From Gnetum montanum (lineage: Eukaryota > Streptophyta > Gnetopsida > Gnetales > Gnetaceae): a DNA stretch of 64,000 nt. The stretch covers positions 51,748-115,747 of the forward strand of contig MNCI01010409.1 of the NCBI GenBank assembly GCA_015680685.1. Direction: 5' to 3'. Every line of letters starts with the position of its first letter. The stretch's first letter is position 1. The translations under genes were made by a program, and so were the position numbers. The notes beneath the pieces were generated by a model that had not been told where the DNA came from, did not search any database, and saw only the letters and a list, made by a program, of their open reading frames with translations. Below, piece by piece: positions 1 to 11,420 of this stretch.

Positions 1-255
1 TTAGTCAAAAGAAAATTTGCTGGATAAGACCACCCATTAATAGTGGTTATCATATCTTTTGTCTATCCCAAAGAAATTGTAACTAATTGATTTTCAAGCT
101 TTAGTCTTATTTGTTACTTCATTAATGGGGGTAAATTCCAAGCCTTATACATATCTTGAGAAATAAGATTTACTCCTAACCCAGAATCTAGTAAAAATTT
201 ACATAGTATATTTTCAACAATTTGCAAATAAATTAGAGGGTTTCCAAGATCTATC
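1..255 (-). pseudogene. pol: Aspartic protease fragment of element A
   Basis: Reverse translation gives a retropepsin active-site region with the motif LLDSG followed by GVNLIS, encoded near 181-198. This is the Asp-Ser-Gly catalytic triad that cleaves the Gag-Pol polyprotein. The same segment is found in B (LLDSSSSINLIS), C (LLDSSFGVNLIS) and D (LLDLASEVNLIS). Of the four, only A keeps the DSG triad. The fragment is cut by the window edge after about 85 codons, so RT and integrase cannot be seen. Confidence 0.7.
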
Positions 256-913
256 CTTTTCTTAGAAATATTTTAATCTTTTATCCAATCTAATACTGTA
301 TTAGCAAGCATGAGAGTTGTAATCTTCTAGTTTATTTGTTGTAGAAGCATGGTACTATGTTGAGGACTTCATGTGAAAGGAGCTAAGTTAGATAAAGTCC
401 CCATTGTTCAAGTCTTTTCTAGACTTGTCCTAAAGAAAGGATGTTTTCTAGATTTGCATGTAGTGTTGCTAGTATGATCCTCTCTCTGTATACTAACTAC
501 CTTGTTTGCATTTTTCTACTTTGGCTATGTTGGTAGTTCCCGTTGCATGATTGGTGGTGGTACTAAGAGTAATGGATTAGGAGTTTGATAAGAGGGACTG
601 GATGATGGTTGAGACGTGTAAGGATGATGATCCATAGGTGAGGTTGTAGGCCTATGGTATTCAAGTGAATAATAGGAAGAGGAAGTATGAGCAAAAGTGT
701 TTCGAAGAGAGATAGGAAATTGTACATAGTATCCATGGGAGCCTAGTTATCTATATGGATACTGCTACCTTGGTGGTGGCATTTTCCATAATTATGGTTG
801 TTGCCATTGCTACTGGTGTTGTACTTCAGGTTGAAGATAAGCCACGCTTGGATAGTACAATTGTTGGTAAGGTTACCTAAATTACCTTATGGATAAGGTA
901 ATCACCTAAGCGT
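256..913 (-). other. gag-to-protease linker of element A
   Basis: This continues the reading of element A between the Gag zinc-knuckle-like region and the protease. It is rich in Pro, Gln, Tyr and Ser and has several in-frame stops. B, C and D have a linker of the same composition in the same place. I see no separate gene here. Confidence 0.55.
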
Positions 914-2720
914 TTATTTCTTAAAAAATCTCAAATTAAGTACATATGCCATAGACTCTTGGAGGTGGGCCATGATGAGACAATATCCCTTAGAATGTTC
1001 ATATTGGCACACTTTGCAACCTACGTCATTTTTTGAGGTTGATTTTGTTACTTTCTCTATTGTAGCAACTTTTCCTTTATTCTTATAGTTCTCACGTCCA
1101 TTGTTCTTTTTCTTCTTTTTATCCTTATTTTGGTTAAAAGCTTGTTTAGTTCTTTCCTTCACTATCTTGAGTCCTATAATAAATTTTTCATCCATAGAAT
1201 CCCACATTTTCTTTAACTTTGTTGTGATATCATTGACTAATTTTTAAATAGGCAGAGTCTTTTGTTGAATTACATCTTCTAATGTTTCTTATTCTTATGT
1301 TTTGCATATTCTTACATCTATTTTTTTTTGATATTTAGGTCTTTATTATATTCTTCAGCTAATTCCCTTTTTCATAGCTTCCCTTCTTCTTTTGTCACTT
1401 GCTTTATTAATCGTTGGATTCGATGAGTTGTCATTTTAGATAATCTTCCTTAGGATTTTTATTATTTTTTTCCTTAGCTCATTGATGATATGTCATAGTT
1501 GTTCCTTTTGGAAAAATCGGTTCTCTGGGCATCAATATAATAATGAGTAATACCTACCCATTGTTGCATCAATGGATTTATATGTTCCTTGTTTCCATCC
1601 TTGGATCTATTTTCTTAGATTTGACACTCTAGAGTAAGTTTGATACTCATCATTAAAAAGCTCTAGCATTGTACTCAATCTTTGGATTGATTTTAGCTCT
1701 AAGGATCTGTACCAGCTCTCTGCTTCCTTAATGAGTGTTTTAGAAAATAACTTTAGTTTCTATAAATCGTTATCTATATTTTGTAGAGCACAAGCATTGT
1801 GGAAGGCTTGGAGATGATGTTGTGGATTTGCATTATATATGCTTTTGAATTTTGGAATATTATTTTTGTAAAGTTACTTGCTGCAACTATCCCTTAAATG
1901 CCTAGTAGGAATGTACACTATTGCTTTGATGTTGAACATATTGCAAGTGGCTAATAAGGGGTTTTACTAATGTTTAGGTTCGTAGGCTTTGTTATAGTGG
2001 TGACCCCTTCAATGCTCATGATGCTCTTTTCTTTCATGTTTGATCCTTTATTCTTGTCTTCATGATCATCTTCTTCTTCATTTGGATGCCTTCTTACATT
2101 TAGTTATCTCTCATGATCTCTTCTTCTTTCTCTATTGTGATTTCTTAGTCTTCATTCTCTCTTGTCAAAATTTATTGATGAATGTAAGGAAAAAGATGAG
2201 AGAGTTGGAGAATGGCGTCGGATGGTTCTCATTTTATGACTTCTTGATTCATCTCTTCTAGATACATTGGAGGTACTAGGTTCTAAATTCCTCCTAAGTC
2301 TGAAGTCCTTATTTTTTCCAAGGGTTTCTATAAGACTTGAATGTAACTTTATTTTTATAGGATCTTCAATACATATTATCGATGTCTAGGAATGAGATCC
2401 ATGAGTCTAATAGAATTTTTTAGCTTAGAATGGAGCATCTTCTTTTGCTTCAAGGACAACTGTCTATGATGCTTTCTTTCCTTTATCTTGTTCATATCTT
2501 GCCTTCATAATAGCATTCCTTCTTGCTTGAGCCTATGTTGGCTGATATGGTTTGGTCATGTTTTTAGTAACTTAATATCCTTCTTGAACATGCCCAATAT
2601 TTCACCTTATGAGGGTTGCTTAAAGCATTAATGGTGCTAAACATTTTGGTGGCAAGATAATATTACCCTATTGCTGTCACATTTGATCATTTGATTGAAT
2701 AGGTGTAACATGGGATTTTG
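914..2720 (-). pseudogene. gag: gag of element A, decayed
   Basis: The C-terminal part (1207-914) is open and contains CKVCQYEHSKGYC, a short Cys/His cluster that in D reads CDICQYEHPKGCC. Upstream, around 1500-1760 on the minus strand, is the conserved Gag core (TLIKEAESWYRSLEL, then YQTYSRVSNLRK), seen also in C and D. The N-terminal His/Ser-rich part reaches about 2700. Gag would form the cytoplasmic particle that packages the element RNA. Stops, including TAG where the other copies have sense codons, and frame changes show the copy is not functional. Confidence 0.72.
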
Positions 2721-2817
2721 TTAATTATATGGTTTGTTTTGAAATTTTAAAAAAAAGTTTAAGAGATAAAATCAGTTCTGAGTTCCATTCTTGAGGGCAC
2801 CAAGCAAGAAATGGATC

Positions 2818-5471
2818 TGTAATGCCCATCTTTCATTATAATGAAAAATCCAAGTTAAAGAGCAAGAATCAAATGAAGCAAAAATGAAAAAATGTTGTTC
2901 ATATTAATCAAGCTTCCTGCAGTAGATCCATTATGTGTGCAATCCATAACTAAAAATAGCAAATGTGGATTTGGAAATTTGAATTCGGATAATATTTTAC
3001 AATTGATTAAACAAGATGAATAAAAGCCCTAAAATTTGGAGAACAAGGGATTACCCAAATATTAATTATGAGGAAATGAGCACATAAGTGTGCAAATAAT
3101 CTAAGAATGAAAATAAATAGGCTACTATATTCAAGTCAAGACATGCTGGATTTACCCCTGATACCAGAATTATGAGAAATGGCAGTGGCAAGGTTTTGAT
3201 CCATGGTAGCAACTAGATGCAAAGCATCATAGGGCAACACGGCTAGACATAGTAGCAGGGTTTTAATTCATGGTGGCGAATGTGTCATCAATAGGACCTC
3301 CACCCTCATTAATAAAAACCACTACTTAGTTCAACCACTACTCAATTCAATATCACTTACATTTGTGGTAGCAGCATGACGTCCACAATGTTGGCATGGT
3401 AATTGAATTTCGGTAGGCTTATGTCATGGTTGGTTCTGAAGTCATTTCTCAGCATTTGACAGTGATGGAAAGGGTTTGAATGACATCATGCACATCAAGG
3501 TTGCAAATAGGCCAATGCCCTAATGGCTACCTTTAACTCCAATCGCAGGTGCTCCTTGGTAGCTGTCAACAATACTTCGAAGATTGCGGCGTGTTCGTTA
3601 ACATTATAGTCCAAATTTTTACCATCGTAGGTTGCAACAATGGAGGTTATGTTCAGAGTTCCAAGAGTGTTATCTTGGGCTGTAGCAGTTGCTCATTTTG
3701 CCCTCCAAATTGAGTAGGTATGAGGCGTTAATTTTTCTAATGCATGATTTGCTAGAAGGTATGGATGTCTCTCCTTGCGGTTGGGCAGTAACAGATGCGA
3801 TGGATGATGCAGTGACAGTGGAGGATGTGTATAGTTTTGACTGGGAGGGTTTTGGTAGTCAAATGTCTTGTTTAATTTAATTTAAAGTCCAAGGAAAAAG
3901 AAAAAAACTTTGGGTTCACGATTTGCCTATAAATGTGGCACATTTCACATATAGAGGGACATGACCTTATGAAATTTCGTGCTCTAAAGATTATTTTTTT
4001 CTATTGACAACGTAACCATTAATATAATCAATTTAGCTCTATGCATTTTTTTTAAAAAAGAGAGAAGCTATTATTTAGGAAAAAAATGGGGCATTTGGCT
4101 ACCATACCTATTTTTTCTATAGTAGTTACAATTAACTACCCTTGCAGTTGTAACTAACAGGCACTTATCAACTATAGCTTCCTAGTCTCCATGGTGGTTG
4201 TAACTACCACACATATGTCAAGTATAGTGCTTTTTTAGTAGTTACAACCAACCTAGATAATGATTAGAACTACCTTGAAGCCACTATAAAAAGGCTTCAA
4301 GGGTAGAATGTAGGGGGGGGGGGGGGGTTGGCGCGGTGGGGTGCTTTTTAGGTGGAGAATTAAGAAGACATTTTGAAAATTGCTTGGAAGATGGCTTACT
4401 AAAGATATTATTTCAACTGCTTTGTTTAGTCCTATTAGTTCATTCTTTCCTATTTTGTTTTAGTTGCATAGCTAGCAGTTTAGGTAGTGTCATGCTTGTC
4501 ATTAAAATTTGGGATTTTTAGATTGCTTTTATAGTTCATTTGTTACGTGGTAATAAACTCCTATTAAAATTTGTTATAGATGAGCTCATGTTGGAAAGCC
4601 TCAAGAGAAATTTAATAGAGAAATCTATTATTATGCAAATTTTAACAATATTAGTAGGATTGCTACAAGAGAGCCTTTTCTATAGACAAGCTAGTTGAGC
4701 AATTCAATAGTCTAGAGGGTTTAAAAAATCTTTGGTATTTTGATAGGACTGAAATAGCTTTTTGATTTTTAAAGTATATTCCCTTGGTATTTCAACAAGA
4801 AATTTTCAAATCTTTGAAAGTTCTATTGTATGCAATTGTTGACAACTATTATCTAGTAAAAATAGAGACTCATACATGATAGTTTATGCAACAATTTTTG
4901 GTAGTGTAGTAGGATTGTCTTTAAGAAATTGCTTGTTTGAACCTATAAAGTTTTGAACAATTCATAGATATTAAATTAGGGATGACTTTATTGGGAATTG
5001 TTTCCTCATATCAATGTACCCTTCTTAAATATTTGAGATTTTTACACAAATTTTCTTTCTTTTCTTTCTCTTTCTATTGAATCTTGCTCTATTTCTAGTT
5101 TTCTTGCGGAACTTTCTCTCTCTGAGGAAAATTAGGATTAGATTGGCAGAGTTGTGCTCAAATGATTTTTGCAAAATTTTATTTGTTACAAGTAGGTATT
5201 ATAAGGATCCTATAGACTAAGTGATTGAACAAAATAAGAATCTCCAACAACTGATAGTATTTTACAAAATTTGGCCAAATCTCTTTCATGATAATTGATT
5301 ACAATTTTATACGTGGCTCAACTATTTCAACATTCGCAATAGCAAACACATACATACATTTAACTACTGAGTTTATTTGGAGGTATCTAGGCCTTCGTGT
5401 TGCCAAAGACCAGCGAACACCAAAATCCTATTTGAGGCACTCATTGGTCGTTGCATCCTAAACGGTCACCA
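2818..5471 (+). repeat. Putative 5' LTR of element G (about 2.65 kb)
   Basis: It begins TGTAATGCCC and ends ...GGTCACCA just before the primer-site tract. It contains a TATA box at 4285-4292. The U3 part upstream (about 4090-4280) has several copies of a TTGTAACTAC-like word in both orientations, for example near 4125, 4150, 4195 and 4240. It has only short chance ORFs. The second LTR lies outside the window, so length and ends are provisional. Confidence 0.45.
4273..4327 (+). promoter_or_regulatory. Core promoter of element G: TATA box in a hairpin loop, then a G15 run
   Basis: CCTTGAAGCC (4273-4282) and GGCTTCAAGG (4293-4302) are perfect 10-base inverted arms around the loop ACTATAAAAA, which holds TATAAAAA at 4285-4292. 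Eleven bases after the right arm there is a run of fifteen G (4313-4327), about where transcription would start. A TATA box here fits an LTR U3/R border. Whether the hairpin or G run forms or matters is unknown. Confidence 0.6.
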
Positions 5472-5481
5472 ATAGTTCTTT

Positions 5482-5500
5482 TGGTGCTAGAAGAAGGGCT
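5482..5500 (+). promoter_or_regulatory. Primer-binding site candidate of element G
   Basis: TGGTGCTAGAAGAAGGGCT lies about ten bases after the inferred LTR end. E has the same tract with G for A at one position and GCC at its end, and F has AGTGCTAGAAGGAGGGCC. Sharing among three LTR-proximal sites supports a minus-strand primer site. I did not identify the tRNA. Confidence 0.55.
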
Positions 5501-5600
5501 TGAAAATTTATCCTCTACATTCATAAGCCTGATAGTCCTAGCATACCAACAATTATTTGTTACTATAAAGGCTTAAAAAACTAGATTCTATTTTTAGTTC

Positions 5601-6137
5601 ATGACCAACAAGATTGATAATTTGAAAGGTTTCAAAGATTTAAAGGAAGTTCTTAATTATAAGACTAATTCTTCATTAGAGGAAGAACAAAAGAAAGTTT
5701 TTGAGTTTGGAATGAGTAGTGGATTAAACACTAGAAGGTTGAGAAGATCTCACCTTCTATTTGGTTGCTTAGTTTATAAGAGAAAATCTAAGAATAGGAG
5801 TTCAATAATCCAAAAGAATAAGATGGCAAATCCTTGGCAAAGAATCGCACCATTAGGATTTCAAACCTACAATGATATTCCTAAAGAAGTTTATAAATAT
5901 TTGCCTGAGCCTTTTATTCCTAGAAAAGCTTACTTAGCTAAAGAGTATATTCACATGTTTGAGTTAGCTTTAGCTCATGCAAATGTTCAACATCAAGATC
6001 AAGTTTATAGATTATTCGTAGCAAATCTAAAGCATGTGGCTTAGATTTGGTATTCAAACTTGCCAAGAAATAGTATCACAAGTTGGGATGATATGAAAAA
6101 TATTTTCTTAGCCTAGTTTGGTGATTAATTAGATCAA
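5601..6137 (+). pseudogene. gag: gag fragment of element G
   Basis: An open frame of 147 codons (5601-6044) runs through one stop into NLPRNSITSWDDMKNIFL and FGD, matching the retrotransposon Gag consensus of W..LP..SI.SW.+L...F...F. The N-terminal part (residues 1-70) is Lys/Glu-rich and unplaced. The frame is cut at 6137 by element B, and the rest lies beyond the window. No zinc knuckle is seen, as expected for the missing C-terminus. The alternative that this is a host gene is unlikely given the LTR and primer site upstream. Confidence 0.6.
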
Positions 6138-6971
6138 TGATGAGCGGTGAGGTATCCCTACACTCAACCATATGAATACGAGCGTACACGCATGATCTGG
6201 TTGAAATCCAAGGACTACGTGCTTATGTGCCTTGATGGAACAAGGATGGGTTGGTTAATCGTTGTCTTCGCAAGCTTACTTGTATGTCACAATTGTATGG
6301 TTAAGTAAACTTGAGGCATATGATCTTTATGACTTTTATGTTTTTATTATCTTGGTACTAATAAGGAAGGAGAGAGATAACTAAGTAACTAATTTAATTT
6401 AACCATTAATTAACTAGGCTCTAATTAATCCTAACACCAGTATCCGTTTTTACTTTTCATACACATCCTGAACCAGTGCAACACTATTGGGATTACTAAG
6501 CGCTAATCGTTACTGGGTTACGAAGTGTTACACACATGCTCGAAGTGATCGTACTGAGTATGCTTACTGAGGAGAGTTGTAGGGTAAGAGAGAGAGAGAG
6601 AGAACATTAATTAACTAAGAAAATCATTAAATAATTGAAAATAACATTAATTAATCTATTCTAAAAGCTGCAAGGTTTATCACAAAGTTTATCTTTATTA
6701 TTGTACACAAGATGTGCTCAGGTACACAATGCTCAAATAAAGATCCTTTCACTTTATGACTCCTACCACGGGCACACAGAAATAATTCTAACTCTGAGAG
6801 AGAGAAAAGGCAAGAGTTTGGGTAAGGGACTAAACTTAACTATGCAAGCCAAGTGTGCCTATCTCTTATTTATAGGCAATGAGGTAGGATGCGATATCGG
6901 GTATTCAACATCGCATGGTAAGCTTCGATATTGTGGATTTGATATTGGGGACTTGATATTGCGGTTCATCA
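6138..6971 (-). repeat. 3' LTR of element B
   Basis: On the minus strand it begins TGATGAACC and ends CTCATCA, like the D LTR (TGATGAAGT...CTCATCA). Along its length it aligns loosely with the D LTR, including the terminal part with the words for ACATGGTTGGG and GGGGTACCTAGCC and the promoter word TATAAATAAG (TATA at 6867-6874). An (AG)n tract at about 6587-6602 interrupts it. Its 834 bases compare with about 905 for the D LTRs. Confidence 0.72.
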
Positions 6972-6990
6972 TATTCCCATGACTAAATGA
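6972..6990 (-). promoter_or_regulatory. 3' polypurine tract of element B
   Basis: Directly upstream of the 3' LTR on the minus strand is ATTTAGTCATGGGAATA. D has ACTTAGTCATGGAGGTA in the same place. A purine-rich tract against the 3' LTR normally primes plus-strand DNA synthesis. The tract is short and broken by pyrimidines. Confidence 0.5.
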
Positions 6991-8776
6991 AAACTTGTCC
7001 TGGAGTTCCTTACAAAATATTGGAAAGGTATGGGATTACTGACCGAATGACAACTGGCAGTGAAACAAGATGGCAGACTCTAAGTGCTCGGTGAATGGAT
7101 CGACAATACATTACAACATTGGTGTTCATATCCATGGTGGTGAACACTGTACATAAGTGACATCTAGACCTTCATTCGATAGATTGAAGAGAAAGGGAGA
7201 GAGAAAGAGAAAAATAAAAATGAGACGTGTTGCTATTGATGTTGAGATTGCGCATTCCGTTGGTTATCCCTAACCACTCAATCAGACTTGTTCTCGGGGT
7301 AAATGCTCCAAATTTAGTCCATCTTGAGTGCTCCCTCCTACCCCAGTCCATTGTCCGTGTAATCACTATCTGCACACACAACATAGTCACAAATGAGCAA
7401 GGATAAGTAAACCACAATGCAGTTGATACCTTGCCTCAATATAAAACGCATTGGCTGGGTTGTGGTTATGGCAGAAGTTGGGTTAGAGATTTATTATTGA
7501 TAACTACCCAAGGTATAGGGGTTAGGCAAGTAGTAGAATGGAGAAATTGAAAAATTTATGCCAGGGCCCCCATGACTAAGAGCAAACCTTTGGTAGCAAT
7601 AAGATGAAAAAATATAAGGAAAAAGAAAGATGGGAAAAATAACAATGGCAACACCAATAAAGTGGATGTTAAAGATGGGGATGAAATGAGAAATGGTTGA
7701 TTGTAGATAATGTTTAAGGGAAAGAAGTTAATAATTGCACCAAAAAGGAATGCCAGTGGGTCCTCCCCAAAGCAGGCTCATGCCCTTTATGCCTTAACAA
7801 ACCCATAAAACAAAGAGTTTGTAAGCTCTAGGAATGTCATTTGGAATTAAAAACCTAGCCACAAGAATTTACCAAGGAAAAATAATGCATCAACCAAGAT
7901 GTGGACTAATCATAAAATTGGTAATGAGGTGGAACATGGAAAGAAAGATGGAGAGTAGAAATGGAATGGAATCCCAAGAGCAAGGTTGTGTAAAGTCCCT
8001 TGTGTATGTCATGGTTAATGTGACTGAGTAGAACTCATTCCAAATCCAAACTCAAACCAGCCACATTCAGTGACCTCACATCAATACACTTGGCCAATCC
8101 ATCTTCTTGAAGTGACAAGAATGCCTCCACAAAGAGTGACCACCATCCCAAGTAGAGCGAGATGGAGAAGCAGTAAGTGAGAAAGGGCCTTAGCTAGAGG
8201 GAACCTTCAGGCATGGGTAACATGTCTTTCCAGTGCCATAGCCAGTGCTTGTAGTCCATATTACTTTATTATGTCTAAGGGGTGTGATTTGAATTCTCAT
8301 GTTTTTTTTTGTGTGAGAACCACACCATGTAAAGACTTATTTTTNCACATCCTTGTTAAGCATTGAGTCCTTCCTTGGTTTGAAAAATACCAAGCCACCA
8401 ATTTATTAAGAAGTTGATTCGAAAAAAGGGACTGTATAGTTCCAAGCCAAGGGAGACCACAGAGTTGAATGGATGAATGGACGATGTGGACTCATTGCCT
8501 ATTTTATCAAAAGAACCATACCATAATATTAACATCATAATTCAAAGGTAAAAATCAAACATTAGCAAGCAATAGTATATAATTCAATCCACCATCAGGA
8601 GCACTTATTGGATGACTAATGAAAGTAAATCAACCAAATAAAGAAATAGTAAAAATGTGAATGATGGTATAAAACAAAAATAAGAAAGATTGAAAAATGT
8701 GTAAAACAAAAATGTGTGAAACAAAAATACAAAAATACAAAAAGAACTGAGGGCCTAGATGGTTGGCATAGGTGGC
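6991..8776 (-). other. Tail of element B between integrase and 3' LTR
   Basis: The part at 7670-8600 aligns with the tails of D (25640-26308 plus 57277-57850) and C (62647-63960), with shared words such as GGCAATGAGTCCACATC and TTTGGGGAGGACCCAC. A second polypurine-like word CTTAGTCATGGGGGCCCTGG lies at 7561-7580. The ORF3 of D is almost wholly missing, with about 0.6 kb where D has 3 kb. A purine/pyrimidine-rich stretch sits near 7185-7225. One ambiguous base (n) occurs at 8345. Confidence 0.55.
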
Positions 8777-10000
8777 CATCTCCCCCATGACTAAGTTGAA
8801 AGGAGGAGATCTGAAATAGCAAGCAAGGTTGTCTACCAATAGAGGTAGTATGAGTACTAGCTGTCCTAAGCTTATGGAAAGGTTTGGTTTATTGGACGTT
8901 GACCAATAGTTTCTTATCTGGGCTCTCAAGTTTGTATATTATCATGGCCCATGAAGGAAAAGTTGCATGAATGACATAAGGTCCTTCCCATAGTGTTTGA
9001 AATTTGGTACGTTGTGGCACATGTGTGGGATTCTAGTAGAGAACCTTATCTTCTAGTTGATATTTAACTTTCCTAATCCTTGGATCATGACATTGTTTAT
9101 TGAAGGCCTTGTGCAATTCGTTAGATGATAGGGTGGCCAATCAGTTCTCATCTAGCAGGTTAAGGGTAATCAACCATTGTTTTTGTGCTAGATCAAGGTC
9201 AAGGTTAAGGTCACATGCCGTGGATAGTGTACGGAGCTCAGTTTGAATGGGAAGCATTGGTAATTTACCGTACACTAACTCATAGGGATAGTAGCCACTG
9301 TAATGGTTCTTTCTAATGGTTCTTATCAATATCTTTGTAATCTCACTGTTGGTGACTTCGGCTTGACCATTCGCTTGGATGTGATATGGTGTAGTCAGTT
9401 TGTGCTCAACCCCTAAGCATTGCATTAATTTGTGAAAATTTGCACCTATGAAGTGTGTACCATTGTCTGAAATAAGTGCATGAGGCACACCAAACCTATT
9501 TATGATTTGTTGTTGAATAAATTGTGCAGCTGTAGATGATGTACAATCCTTAACAGAAGCTACTTTTGCCCATTTTGTAAGGTAATCAATGACAACAATA
9601 ATATAAGCTTTTCCATTGGACATTGGTGTAATTGGCCCCATAAAATCAATTCCCCAAATGTTGAAGGGTTCTAAAGGTTGGATCCATTGTTGCGGACCCT
9701 CCATTCTAGCAGTCATCCCCCCATCACGTTGATAGCACTCATAAGATTGGATGAAACGATGGACATCTCAAAATAATGTAGGCCAATAATATCTTGCAAG
9801 CAAGATCTTAACGGTTGTTCATCTCCTAGCATAATGACCCCCACAAGGACCCTCATGAGTGTTTTGGAGAACTCGCAGTTAATCTACATCAAAAACATAC
9901 CATCAAACCAAGCCATCAGGACATACTTTGTAAAGTTGCCCATTGATTTCAATAAAATACTTGGCTTGGTGAAGAAACTGTTGTTTCTTTTTAGCATCAA
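8777..10000 (-). pseudogene. pol: Integrase of element B
   Basis: Integrase inserts the element DNA into the chromosome. The catalytic core is open from 9716 to 9141 and keeps all three acidic residues, in GIDFMGP, SDNGTHF and NGQAEVTN. The N-terminal HHCC finger upstream (about 9720-9845) has its histidines (THEGPCGGHY), but both cysteines of the usual C..C pair read as tyrosine (TAT), as expected from TGT/TGC to TAT changes. The C-terminal part (about 9140-8780) ends in SSFQLSHGGDGHL beside the polypurine-like word at 8778-8795. I see no chromodomain, which fits Athila. Stops remain in the finger and C-terminal parts. Confidence 0.75.
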
Positions 10001-10159
10001 ATCCTTATGGTGTTTGTTGTGTAAGGAGATAAGTGAGAATGCTACTATACCAGTTTGTCTTCATGGTTAACTAATTATTCACTACACTACAAAGAGGAGT
10101 TCATCTGAGAAATAATTAGAAATTGGATACTCATCCTCTTTTTTGTCCCATCACAATCG

Positions 10160-11420
10160 AGATAAATGATCAACAACAACGTTCTTGGTGCCTTTACGAT
10201 TGATCATCGTAAGATTACAAGCCATTGTATGATGCGAGGGCTTACTATTGGTTATTTATTAGAAACCTTATTGCACAATGATCCGTGTGTACAAATACCT
10301 TATAGCCTAAGACATAGTACCTAAATTCTTCTAGTGCAAACACTACAGCCATTAATTCTTTCTCTGTTGTAGTGTAGTTAAGTTGTGCACCAACGATACT
10401 TCTACTTGCACAGTGGATGTAATAAGGACATTTTTGGTCATCTAACTGTGTAAGTACAGCTCCTAAGGCAAAGTTGGATGTGTTAGTCATTATGTGGAAT
10501 GGTCTGGACTAGTTAGGGGCTTGTAGAATAGGTGTTTTTACTAGCTTCTATTTTAAAGTTTGGAAAACTAGTTTGCATTCCCTGGTCCTCCCAACAGGTA
10601 CGTCCTTTTTTGTTAATTCAACCAATGGTTTTGCAACCTTTGAAAAGTTCTCAATCAACCTTTTGTATTGGCCAGTGTGTCCAAGGAATGACTAGATATC
10701 TTTTATAGTTTCTGGTTGATAGGTAATTCCTTAGAGAAATTTGATCTTTTTAGGGTCTACCTCTATCCCTGTTTGTGAAATTTTATGCCCTAGTACAATG
10801 CCTTCTTGGACTATCAAATGGCTTTTTTGCTAGTTGAGCCTTAAATTTGTTTCTACACATCATTTTAATACTTACTCTAACCAATCCAAGGCTTGATCAA
10901 AGTTTGCTCCGTAGGTGGAGAAGTCATCCATGAAGACCTCCACATCGTTCCCTATCTGCTACTAAAATATGATTAGAAGTAATTATTGAAATGTTGTAGG
11001 GGCATTGCACAAACCAAACAACATCTGTTTGTATGCAAATTTTCCCCAAGGACTGGTGAACATAGTCTTGGCTTGGTCTTCTGGGGCTATTTGTATTTGG
11101 TTGTACCCACTATACCCATCCAAAAATCTATAGTAGTGAGACCCTGTAATGGTGTCTAAGACTTGGTTAATGAATGGGAACGGAAAGTGGTCCTTGAATG
11201 TTGCCATTTTTGGTAGACAAAAATCTATGCACACCCTCCATTTGCCTCCCTTTTTGGGCATGATAACTAAGGGATGAACCCATTAGCTATTGGCAATGGG
11301 GTAGATGAACCTAGCTTTTTGAAGCTGTTCAATTTCTTCCTTAACTACTTGCTTCAGCTTTGGGTTCAAATGCCTCTACAGTTGTCTTCAAGGCTTCATG
11401 AAGGGGTTAGTGTAAATTCT
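10160..11420 (-). pseudogene. pol: Reverse transcriptase and RNase H of element B
   Basis: RT is recognisable from PKKGGKWRVCIDF (about 11260), through FLDGYSGYNQIQIAPEDQAK, to the active-site box FMDDFSTYG (about 10935). RNase H follows at 10490-10245 with TNTSNFALGAVL, NYTTTEKELMAVVFAL and VFVHTDH. The first catalytic Asp of RNase H reads Asn. The domain order (RT then RNase H, no second RNase H) fits the Athila group. Several TAG and TGA codons break the frame, for instance after the NAPTTFQ box near 10982. Confidence 0.78.

Larger units (their letters stand above)
1..2817 (-). mobile_element. Element A: 5' part of an Athila-like Ty3/gypsy retrotransposon
   Basis: Read on the minus strand, this stretch holds a gag gene (about 2720 to 914), a Pro/Gln/Tyr-rich linker and the start of the protease, which runs off the window at base 1. 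Its gag and protease resemble those of B, C and D at protein level, so it belongs to the same Athila-like family. Its leader near 2740-2817 is cut by element G, and the rest of its 5' end is not in the window. Stops and frame changes show it is dead. I infer it is the outermost layer of the nest; its own LTRs are not visible. Confidence 0.75.
2818..6137 (+). mobile_element. Element G: 5' LTR and gag start of a Tat-like element
   Basis: G enters element A at 2818 (TGTAATGCCC) after the possible target copy GGATC. A long LTR-like region with a core promoter leads to a primer-site tract TGGTGCTAGAAGAAGGGCT (5482-5500), nearly the same as in E and F, and then a gag fragment at 5601. At 6137 it is cut by the LTR of B. 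Only one LTR is in view, so both LTR ends are inferred from TG/CA ends and the primer-site position. Confidence 0.55.

Noticed and set aside
5601-6044. Host gene with a 147-codon frame
   Set aside because: The end matches the retrotransposon Gag core, and an LTR and primer site lie just upstream.
8616-8929. Two Phe-rich minus-strand ORFs
   Set aside because: They are the integrase end running into T-rich tail; no conserved protein beyond GGDGHL.
8777-9140. Chromodomain at the end of integrase
   Set aside because: No aromatic-cage pattern is visible in B, C, D or E; Athila and Tat groups normally lack one.
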